NCBI GenBank assembly: GCA_030141605.1 | Contig: JAQGDQ010000073.1 | Location: forward strand, 1-64,000 | Direction: 5' to 3' | From: Tubiluchus corallicola | Taxonomy: Eukaryota; Priapulida; Priapulimorpha; Priapulimorphida; Tubiluchidae | Length of the DNA stretch: 64,000 bases | Shown: positions 23,901 to 35,900 of the stretch, piece by piece | Position numbering within the stretch: position 1 is the stretch's first letter | Layout: the number at the start of each line of letters is the position of its first letter | Made by a program: the position numbers and the translations under genes | The notes under the pieces: model-generated | What the model saw: only the letters and a program-made list of their open reading frames with translations | Database searches by the model: none | Told to the model about the DNA's origin: nothing

Positions 23901-26900
23901 CCATCGTGCTTGCTGGTTTTACATTATCTAATTTTGTCCCCATGACTCGAGCCCTTCGAGTAAGACCTCGGACAGTTCTGCGGCAACTTGAAAATGAAGC
24001 ATCTTTGGATTTTTTATTACTGTTGGTTTCTTTTTCACCAAAAATTGAAGCTGTACTTTCTGGAATTTCTTTCTTCCTTTTCTCTGAGAAATTGCTAGTG
24101 CTAGTTTTCTTTTGACTAAGAGATAAATCAGACCTCTCAAAAATGTCTCCAGTTTTCATAAAATGTATGGATGTTTGATCAACACCTTTGTGAGGCAGAA
24201 CATGCGTTACTTCGCACTCATTTTTGGCACTGGCTTGACTTGAACTTTTATGACGTGTCCTCAAAGATGGAGTAGGAGAAATTACACAACTTCTCGAATC
24301 TGGTGAGCTGGTGCAGCTTTGTTCCACTACTAGTTCGTTTTCAATATTAACATTCTCCAAACCAACTTTCAAAGATCTCTGGCTCTTGACTGGAATGCTA
24401 GCTCGATATTCATCAGTCACCATCACAATTTCGATGTCAGGCTGCTCACTTGCTAATTGCTTTGGAGGAAGTGGTTCTCTTTCTGCTGACCCTGAGTGGT
24501 TTAAAGTTTGACCTGTTGCAGAAGGTTCCTGCATGTTCACCAGTGCATCATTACTTGATGTTTCAGTTGAAGATAATGTTACAGTAGAGCTGCCACTTAC
24601 TGAATGATACAGTTTTTCATAATCACTGCCTTTTGATTTGTTACTAAATCCAATTGGACTTTCAGTAACTTGAGGCTGGCTTTTCTCAAGTTTACTGGTG
24701 TAATCTGTTTCTTCCTTTTTGATACTGGGAACCGTTTGAGCAGGCATAGTTGTTTGCAAATTTTTTTCTTGTACTGACACCATAGGATCCAAAGTAATTT
24801 TCATCTCATAATTTCTGGGCTCTTTCCTTTTTTGATCGGTTGACACAGAAGATGAACTTGAACTCAGTGCAGCCGGACATAGTTGCTCAGATGCCAGTAA
24901 AGCAAATTGATCCTTTAGTACAGCATCTGTGTGAACAGCAGCATTGTTTAAATTGCTGTTAGTAGGTGGTAATACTGACAGCTGTCGATTTTGAATGTTA
25001 GACACACTAGGAACAACATAACCTACTGTATTGGAATTAGATGGCACAACTTCCTTAATATGAAAGCCAGACTCCCGCTTCAAGCTCTGTTCTTGCACCG
25101 CAGTGTTGTGTAGCTGCTTAACGCGACTAATTTCATTGGTCAACAAAGTGGGATCACTTTCGATATCACGTTGTTTTTTAAAACGACTAGGATGGAAAGA
25201 AGATTTCTGCATAAAATTTAGGAATGGAATAACATTTCTCATTGGTTGACACAGAGTACTTGTAAAACTGGTAGTATTTTTGGTAGAAGAAATTGCTTTT
25301 GTACCCTCAAGGTGATTCTGTGAAGAGCTTAAATCATCACTTTGATAAAGAGTTGATTTACTCGTTTCACAAGGTTGACTTTGCTCACAATGCGCCAAGG
25401 AAGTTTCTTTCCGCTTTTCGACATCAGGAAAAACAACTTGTGGTTCTGCTAGAGAACATTCTGCTTTCACCTTAGTACTTCCATCACTAGCTTGATTATC
25501 AGTAACATGTTGATGTCCATCACACAACTTTATTCCAAAGTCATCCAATGCAATTTTCACCTCATCATCTCTGGGCTCTTTCTTTCCTCGCTCATTTGAT
25601 ATAACATTACGAATGGAAGCAGAAGTCACTTCCGGATCATTAGTATTTCCATCACTAGTTTGACAATTAACTATATTAATATGTTGATTTGCATCACACT
25701 GCTGGTTTTCACAGTCATCTCGACGTTGAAAAATGCATTCAGTTACTTCTAAGCTGGTTTTAAATGGATGTAGCTCTGCCCTGCCTGGCTTTATAAGCAA
25801 CTCTTCTTCCGAGTTTACCTGCTGACTAGTAACTTTTTTAAACCTTCGTCTCAATGATTTTCTGTCTTTTCTTTTCACCTGCAAACACTCATCAGACGAA
25901 AGATGTTCACTGCCACTTAGTTCACTCATCATAGAGTTGCTGGCATTATGGCTATCCTTTCTATGTTTAAAAAGAATTGGAGCAGAATAGTCAGTACTTG
26001 GTGTACTTCTACTAGGTGATACGAAATCATCGGATGACGATGAAGCATTCATCTTTTTACTGGAAGATTGTGGCTGCTTGTCTAAAAGCTTTTCTGACAT
26101 CTTCAGAGATGTGTCTGTCATTCTGGAATCATGTGAAGTATTTAACTTTGTTTCAATGTCAGTAATTGCTTCTGAATTAGTCTCCTTCAATAATATTTCA
26201 GCCTTTAAATTTCTGGACTGCTGTTCCATGATATCACCAATCTTTTGCACTTCTTCACACACTGTCTTTAAAGATGCTCCTTCTTTGCCAACATTTTTCT
26301 TTGCCATTTTGCCACTAACTTTGCTTACACATTCCTGTTTCACATCGAACTTCGTGTTGAAATTACTGTTAATACTTCCAGAAGGAAAATGAGCAACACT
26401 ATCTGCAATAATGTCTTCTACTTCCACAGAAGCTCTGCCACAACCTTCTTTAATCTGATTGTCATAAGGAGTCAATTTTTCCTTAGGAATCTCTAATAAA
26501 GTATCATGTGTCCCAGTTATGGATGAAGGACTAGAATCTTGTGGACTCTGTAAGCTACGACATATGGTTCGTTCTTCCACATCTTTTGCATACATTTCAT
26601 CAATGTGTGCCACAACTTCACTTACAAAGTGAAGGTGATTTTCACAAGTGAGATCAGAAACAGGTAGCTGCCTTTTTGTAAGTTCAAAGTCAGTGTCACT
26701 TAAATGACATTTGTTTTGTACCCGTTGTACGGATGGTGCAATAACATCATCACTTGTTCCAGATGATTGGTCTTTCTTTTCTTTATCCAAAATTGCCGAA
26801 TCTACCAGACAGCTCTCTTGCATACCCGGCAATGATGCATCACAATCAGCATGAGAAATATTTTCAATGAGACGTAATCTACATTTTCCATATCCTTTAC

Positions 26901-29900
26901 CACTAGCAGATGTCATCAAATTTCTATTAGCATCCACATTAAGTTCTTCACTAAAATTGACCCTTTCCATCTCTTTATTATTGGCCAAAGCAGCATTTTT
27001 CTTTCCACTCACATTGTTAATGCCAGCATCATTCAGTTGTTCAACTGAAATCAAATCTGCTGTCTGATGCCAAGATTTTAGTGTTTCATTTTCTGCACGT
27101 CCAGTTTTCCCTTCAGCCGCAACTCCTTCAACTGACGATAAGGCATTCATTTCTTTACCCGAAGATTGCGTATGTTTCTCTGCAAATTTATTTGGGGTAC
27201 AACATTTGAGCACTACTGAAGGACGCACTTCTTCTGCCTGTTTGACAATGCTGTTTGACGCATCTTCGACTGCAGTCGTGCAGAAAGATTCAGTATCTAT
27301 GTCAATACATATATCAGATTCTACATCATTTTCCTCACCAGAAGTCAAGCTACCTACCGCCTTAACATCTTTCACATTTTTCTTTGTTTCAACAGAAATT
27401 TCTAAGTACTTGCTTTTTACGTGAAATTCTTTGGCCATTTCATCGGTATTTAGCCACTCACCACGTTTGTGTGGCATATCTACAGCCCCAAGATCTTGTA
27501 AAGTTACTTTGTGTGTAGAAAGATGGCGTTTCCGCTTAGATCTTTTTGTTACACTGTAAGTTCGTATGTTTTTAAAGCAGCTGTCTTCACAATGACTGTC
27601 AAGTTTCTTTACAGCAATCTTGTCGTCAACAGTTTCTGCATTTACATCAGAAACAGGTAGCAAAGAATGATCTTTATTTTCAACATCTTTGTCTTTTTCT
27701 GCACGATAATAGTGCTGTACAATACAATTTTCACTATGAGAATCATTGTCATTATTACTGTCACTTTCTGCACATTCTTTAGCATTTGGCTCGGATGACT
27801 CATCTTTATTATCTGTTTTCTTGAACGAAATCTCGTTATTCAAACATTCACCACCAGAAACACCAGACTGCTCACTGACAACATGATTAGGTTTGGTGCA
27901 GACTGAAAGACTGTCATGGTCATTACTGTATGTTTTTTGGCCATCCGTCAAATCAATGATATTATCATCATCGTTGTCACTATCATCATCTTCCTCGGAA
28001 CTTGTTTGTTCTTCAGAATATTGCCCAGTTTTATTTTTATTTCTTGTTGATCTTCTAGTTGGGATTTTCTTGTAGGAAGATCTCTTCTTGCACTTTTTTG
28101 AAAAACTGCTATTGGTTGAAGATTTTGTCTCTCTTTTTAAAGGAGATTTTTGACTAAGTGGAAATGCATAAGGATCTTCTTCAATATCATCAACTATAGT
28201 TGTGACAATTGTGGGTGTGACTTTAGGAGTGACTTTTCTATTTTTCTTTTTTCGACTGTTTTTCACTATTTTTCTTTTTCGACTTTTCCTCACAGGTCCC
28301 AGACTATAATTGTAAATTTCCAATCCACGATTTGCTTTTGGGAAACCGTTGCCTTTAACTTCATTATCCAATTGTGATACAATCATTGCATCTGCACTAT
28401 CAGTGGAACTATTGGCATTTTTCTTCAGTTGACATGCATCATCTGGAGTTGCTGGAACAGCTGTGGTTTTCTTGTCATTTATTGCTTCCTTTTTTGCCAA
28501 AGAATATTTAGCAACTTGTTTTTCTGCAGTAGTGTGTGTAATTACTTCAACAGGTTTAACTGTTTCTGATTCTGCAGACAGGCATTCAGTCGCTTTCTTG
28601 TTTGTAGCAAGATTTCTAGTGGCTTTCTTGCCTACAGTAGGATATTTAATAATGACTTCCTTCTTTGCAAAAGAACATTTAGTTGCTTGTTTTTCCATGT
28701 AAAGGCATTTACTTATTTCATCTGCTGTAGGACTTGCGTCAGTATTGTTTGAATCTGTTGCAGAATTGCTGCGATGAACATCTACTGCAACTAACAGTTT
28801 CTTGGGTGAAGAGACTGAGATATCATCAGGCAATTTATGGCTGGCACTTACAACACAGGAAGAAGCATCTTCATTGGAAACAGCATTAAATTCTGACCCA
28901 TTCGAGGAGTTTTGAATCGTGAATTGGGCTGGACAACCACTATTTGAAGATGTCATGTGAATTGTTTTGTCATCATGTGCCACGCATCCTTTAGCTCTTA
29001 CAGTAAATGTGCTACTATTTTCTACCACTGCCTTTTTTGTGCTCACATTATTTATTGTAATATTGTCTCTCAGAGAAAACCTCACAGTTTTAGTTTTTGC
29101 TTTGGTAGCTTTTACTTTCTTATCCTCAGGGCCTCGTTTCTCTACTGTAGCCTGTAGAGCCTTCTGTACCACATTAGACTTTTCTTGGACAATTTGGCTT
29201 GCCACTGGCAAGCTGAAATTTTCTGCATCGGAAATTTCATTTATTAGCTGTTTCAGTTCTTCTGGTGTTGTCACCCTTTCTTCTTCCTGTTTCTTGTGAA
29301 CCACCAAAGAGTATGCACGGTGTTTTTTTCGTGTGAGACCCAAAGACGACCTTCGGTTAAGATGTTTCTTCATGGTTTCAGGTGTTCTCTGACTCAGAGG
29401 CATTTTATGTAAACCATTATCTTCTGGTAGGTCTCCATAAGCAGAATACTTAGTCTCCAAAGAATTGATGGGGCCAATTGCTTTTTCTTTGTCAAATTCA
29501 ATCCTTTCATTATCAGTGGATTCATGTAAGTCAGTTTGATCTCCATTTCCTAGCAAAACAGCTTCCACTTGTAATGTACATCTTGTTTCCGTATCACTAC
29601 CAAGTTTGTACTTATTTTTCTTGTCTGCAGGATGCAGAGTTTTTAAACTAGGTTTTGTGTTTGGTAAAGAATCTACAGTTTTGTTATGACTGCCAGGTAA
29701 CAAGGTTTCGAGTTTCTTCTCGAGTGCCGTTAACTTGTCGTTTGCGGAATCACTACTCTCAGCTGCTTGTTTCGAGACTCTTACGGGCTCTTCATTCACC
29801 CGACATGCATTGTCAATTTCAGTCAAAAAGTCGTTACAGGTATTATGTTCTAGCACAGATGCACACTGAACCCTATTTTCTAAAATAAAAAAAATCAACA

Positions 29901-32900
29901 ACACATTATTAAATACACCTGAAATAAATCTACCTATCAACGTGTTAGGTGCAATTGTAACATATTACTGGATCATTTTACAGTTGTGCTTCTGATGTGA
30001 AATAAACGCCAACCGTTGCACCGCACATGGGTGTTTGGGAAGTGCCACAGAACCACAAGTGACAAAAGCTGCCAATGGGAGTAGGTATTACAGATGTACA
30101 GTTTAAAAGCACAATTTAGAGGTCAAACACAAGTAAGATAAAACATATACTAAAACACAAATTATCATCATCAAAATTACCATTACTGTGAAATAAAATA
30201 TGATAGAACAGGCAGTAATATATTAAATTATTTTTCCATAACCTAAGCATGACACCTTTTGAAGAACAGCAACAAATACTAGAGGTGTTGAGTTCCTACC
30301 TTTGTTTTCTTGCAAACGCCGTGCAACCGGTGCTTTACTTCTCGTTATGGACGACACACAATTTGCTGCATTTTTTCCTGGATGACTGGGTGACCGTTTG
30401 CCACGTACTGACTTTTTTCTTGCAGCTTTCGGAAAACCAGAATGGACATTCGTGTTTGTTGAAATTAATAATCGTTGGTCGGTCTGCTCTTCCACATCTA
30501 AATATAATGATTAAGTTTAATTAAACCGTCTAATTAATTAGTAAGTCATTTGATGTAGGCAGGTATGAACCCCGAACAGACATGGGGCTTCTCATGCAGG
30601 AATGAATATGCTAGAATGTAAGATTTTAATCAGTTACACCGAAAGGCAATAAAAAAGCAAATATAATAATAACGGATCTGCAAACAAATCATCTAAATAA
30701 GTAAAATAATAATGTTAGCATACATGTTCCGAAACAAATGCAAAAAGAAAAGTGGTATTGCTTACTGAATGGTTCTACATGAAGGGACTATTAAAACATT
30801 ATAAATGTATAGCAATTATTATCGGACGATCAACTCAGCTAGATGAAATCAACCAAACTCAAAGGATGACATGACATTAAAAAAAAAGAAAAAACACAGA
30901 GCAAAAATACAGTGAAATTGGGGGGGGGGGACAAATTTCAAAATCTAAGCAGTTGATGAGTGTGTCGAGAATCCAAATGGTTAACTTTCCAAGTAATGAA
31001 CAGAATGGGATAATAACAACAATATATGTGAGAGGCAAAGTAATGAAGAATTTACCTGGATCAGCAAAGATAATTACGCCATTCTCTGCTTTCCTACGTT
31101 TTGCCTGTCTTAGATTCTTTCTATTCTTTCCAAAAATGAAAGATGAATCGTCCTAAAAATAAATGACATCTCAGAAGTTTTAAATCTGTACAATTGATTT
31201 AATAACTCTTTGACAAAGACTAAATAAATGACTAATACCACAGAATTCTATCCAGAAATTAGAAGTTCAGTAGAAAATACTGAATCTGTGCTTGGCGAAT
31301 TTTTATTAGCTCCATGTGTAAAATAACTGTGCCAAGTGGAGAGCTTTCTCGGAGTTCGCAATGCTAAAGAACAATCACCTTCAGTAGATCAGCAATAACC
31401 TTTTGAGGGATTCTACTCGTGGTGTGAGACAACAAAACTAATCTCAACCATGGAAATATATGGAAATAAATGATAACAGTGATCAAAATTTTCGATGGAG
31501 ACAAACAATTACTAAAAAATTAATTTCTCAAGAACCGTAACCTTACCAGAATACTTGCTTAGAAAGTAATGCTACAAGTGCTATCAAATTTGTACTATAT
31601 GAAATATCTAATGTACTTACACTATCTAATTCTTCAACTCTTCTTTTCTGTGAAAACTTTGTTGGTTTGTTGGAGTGATCTTTGGCATCACTATCAAATG
31701 TATTTAACAGATTTTGATAAACCAGTAAAACATCTTGAAGGTCGCTGTTACTCAGACTTCTAAATTGCAATCGCAAAAAAACACAGTTAACAATCAGTTT
31801 TGTAAAAACAGACAAAAAACTCAGATGCATAAGTGTTGTCCACTGAAGATCCATGAGATCCATTAAATCACACTACCTTGTGGCTTAATTTCAAATAAAA
31901 ATATCTAATGCTTACTTATCAAAGCACCTTTGACGAAAGTATCATTAAGATACAATAAACATAATACAATATTACATAACATAATATAACATGTACATTA
32001 TAATATAATATAAGGACATTGACAACACAGTGGTAAATGGCCAAGCATTATTTTTATATTAGACCTAATTATGACAGAAAAACAATTGTGTCTAATAGGA
32101 TATAGAGAGATTTGAGACTTTAAAAATGATGCTTCACACCTATCTATCAAGCATGGGTAAATGAGGTAAAAATGGTGTAATGGAGTGTTATGAAGAATTT
32201 ATTATTTCCAGCACGTAAATGACAACTAGTTCAGAGCACATGTACAACAAGAAATCATATGTGTAATATCCCGTGGCGGGCAATACTTCTGACTTCAAGT
32301 AATCGCGATTACCGATTACTGTCAGTCAGTAACCGTTACTGAGATCACGCAGCAGTAATTGACCCAGCAGGGACGTATATAGAGATCTGTGCTCCCGGCA
32401 CCCAGAAATGCAATGAATAAACACTCGTCTTTAGCGAACTTGCCCATAACAATCAGCAGTTTATACTTTGGTTTCTATAGGCCTTGCTTATAATAAACTA
32501 TGAGACTTTTAATATTTAAAATAGCATCTTTAAGCAGAGTTTTAAACCCATCCGTGTTTATAATTAATCATATTCATTCAGTGCAGCATGTTATGCTGCA
32601 ATTAGTGTTTTTAAAAAAGTAAAGATAATTAAATAAGTCCCGTGGTAATTATGTACGATTCAAATGTGTTATTAATTTTAGAGCAAAATGTACATGTACT
32701 TATAGACCAGAAAATGCCCTTTCAGCTGATGTAGTCTGACATCATTATTAATCTTTACTGTTCTATAATCGAGGGATACTGAGGGGAGTTCATTTTTTAC
32801 AATTTTCTGAAATTTATTTGACACAAAGTTCTGAAGTTACCTACATTAAATGCTTAACTGTGCCTGCAAATGATTTTTTGCTCCATTAGTAACATGCAAT

Positions 32901-35900
32901 TTGGTTATTGTGTGATTGAGTCACACAATATCATAGTTAGGTGTTTATCAAATGACACGCTGTCTCATAGAACAGCAGCAGCAAGGACAGGCTCAGTTTT
33001 TCATTGCCGAGGTAGAGAAGTGTGACCAGCAGAAAGGTACAGAGTCAGCGCTTTTGCCAGATCGCCTACAATGCCTGTACATGCATATTAAAGTTCAACT
33101 AAAGTCGCCATCAAAAGGTGGAACTATGCGAGATTTGTATTTGAGAGTGTTTAGTGTTCACGTCCGCAATTTCTCCGTCCAAATTTTTCCTTTTTTGTAT
33201 TTCAAAATTTATTATAAAATCTTAGACACAAAAGTAATCGATTACTTAGGAAAGTAATTGATACTAAAGACTCGCGGGTAAGTAATCGAAGTAAACGATT
33301 ATGCCCACCACTAATGTGCAATAATACACTTGTTCACCTTTTTGTTATGTCTCTGTAGCAGATTGGGCAAGGAAGTACCCGTTTTTTTCTGTGATAAGAA
33401 AATGCATTCATGATGCAACATCTGCAAGAAAACAAGCACGATAAAACAGAACAGTTTACAGCAATCAAAATTAAATATGTAAATAAATTACTTGAGGACC
33501 AACAAGGTGATCACAGTGTGAGTGATCTTCATAATCAAAATTAAACAGTATTGAGCCAGGTCAGTAAGTAGATATGTGACTTTCAAGAAAACTACTTCTT
33601 TGTAGTTTTACCTATTATATTGATCCCAGGTATTTACCTCCTTGAAGAAGGATTCAAGTACACGAGAACCTGACTACTACATCTCTGACAGTTCAATGTC
33701 TTAGTGGATTATACATGATAATGAATCAGTTCTACCACAACTATCTGCATGCACATTAAATAGGTCTTGTTGTTGAGTGTTGGTCTCAATCCGCAGAGTG
33801 CTGAAGTGTATGTAACAGCTGAATAATGTAGAATGACATGTAAATGCAGTCATTAAAAAATAACACTACTACCACCACTGTTACTACTGCTAGTACTACC
33901 ACTACCACTACTACTGCTGCTGCTGCTGCTGCTACTACTACTATGATAAAAAGCCCAATCATACTACACACAGAATTATGCATTATAGTTTCTATGCAAA
34001 TCTCAGTGGGTGAAGAAAAGTACTGCATATACAATGTTCTCAATCTCTTGTTGCCGTGAGGATGACACCAATTATGTACCAAAGCACTACAATGTGTTTT
34101 CAATAATACTGTACTACAGCTTACGTTAGGTAATTTAATTAAATTGTCATTAATTAAGCATTCTACATTTATTCAGGTCTGTGTGCTGACTGCCAAACAC
34201 TTGCAATGCAAAAACACTAGCAAGTGACAAAGAAGAGTGTAAATTTAAGCAAGATAAGTCTATTTAGCCTATATCTATGCTCTTGAGAGCTGAAATTTCA
34301 TTTCAGGTTCAGTCCATGTACCCAGATAGTAAGAGTGGTCTCTTACGCTCAACCAGAGCCTTGTTATGTTTAGTAAAGCATTTGCTATGAATCGAATAAT
34401 TTTGTAAACAGTAAAGTTGTACCTGCAGAAATGGTGTTCACACTCTGTAGCAACTGGGTCCTTTATTATATCCAAACTGCAAAAAATGTAAATAAATTTT
34501 AGTAATAGACATTGAGAAAATGTGTGAAGCATATAAAATCTACTCTGTGAATCACTAAATTTACAGCTTACTGAATTGCAAAAACAACATTACAAATGAT
34601 TTAATCAGACTTATTAATGCAGCATATAACAATTTGTTCAAGGCTTTTATCTAGAAAACTGCAGGTGCTTGGAATCTGTAATCAACTTCATGCTTGGACA
34701 GAGAATTCATTAGCAACAGACCACAGAGTGAGGGTCGATGAGTCAGTATCGTAATGAGCATATGTCCTCAGTGGAATTCCACAAGGTAGTGTGTGGCATC
34801 CAGTGCTGTTGATATGTTATATCAATGACCTACTTGATGTTGTGAACTCACCATACAAATTATTTGTTCAAAACACAAAACTGTTTAGAAGCATGAGTGA
34901 TGCTCATTAGTGCCTGCAAGATGCAACAATAACCAGCTGGTAAAAAATGGCAACTAGAATTCAGTAAAAACAAATGGGGTAAAATACAGAATACCACATC
35001 TTGGTTTGGAGGTTGACGACAAACGTCTGGCAGTTGAATTTAAAAATCTGAACGTTGATTAATATTACATCATGCGAAAAGAAAAGCTAGCAACTACAGT
35101 GAAATATTGTCCTTACTTATTTGACAATACTGTAGCAAAAGTCCATGTTGTTCTGTCACATTTATGGTGATTTTAAATGGATTTCGTTAATGAGTCCAGA
35201 TTACAGTGTAGCAAGAACAAATGCCCAGGCAGAGCAACAGCAGTAGGGTTTTATTTTACTTTGCAACTTGCTTTGCATCTGCATTTCTCAGGCGAAATAT
35301 AACTTGTGGATCAGTAAAATAAGTCCGAATCCACTAAGTCTAGATACTGTACTTCATTTAAGTCACAAAAAGCTGTATCTTGCAGACCAATTAAGGCTTA
35401 GTATAATGATTTACTTGAAAAGATGTTTAAGTGACGAAATACTTGTTTATACCTAGTTAAGTAATCCAGTCTCTTACGACAAACTTAGATTACAGAAAAA
35501 TGTAATTGCCATGTGTGCTAGGGTGCCGATTTTTATCAATACTTGAAAATATTATGAAAATAGACATTTGACATAAGCGGCCATGAAAACTAGTCTGTAT
35601 AACCGGGTGCTGTTTTTAGACTTTGATTGACCGAAAAGAACGAGCTTTCACTGTAGCCAGTGTTACAGCGTTTAGTAGTTTCTCCAGCTTGCCTGAGCAT
35701 GTGGCATGGGAATTTCTTGAAATCTGTGCAGACAATCACAAAAAAGCTATTTGTGGAGTATTATAATTGAGAACTCTATTAAATTAGAAAATGAAAGACA
35801 AAAAGACAATTGAATTGAATTAAACTAGGCAACTACAGTCAAGTCAAATCAAATCAAATCATTTATTTTTTCCCCAAACATAAAAACAGGCAAAAGAATA

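Noticed and set aside
23474-29888. Many plus-strand frames of 60-170 codons opposite the large BRCA1 exons
   Set aside because: They lie antisense to a coding exon and only reflect codon bias; none has a recognisable domain or splice context.
29880-29940. Methionine start at 29940 for a stand-alone 2,191-residue protein
   Set aside because: The first residues are hydrophobic intron translation; a clear ttttattttag acceptor and phase match join the exon to upstream BRCA1 exons.
30920-30930. Run of eleven G in an A+T-rich intron, possible G-quadruplex
   Set aside because: A single homopolymer run without further G-tracts; more likely a simple mutation-prone run or sequencing artefact.
33786-34103. 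Frames rich in Thr/Ala or Val/Ala
   Set aside because: They translate a trinucleotide microsatellite inside a BRCA1 intron.
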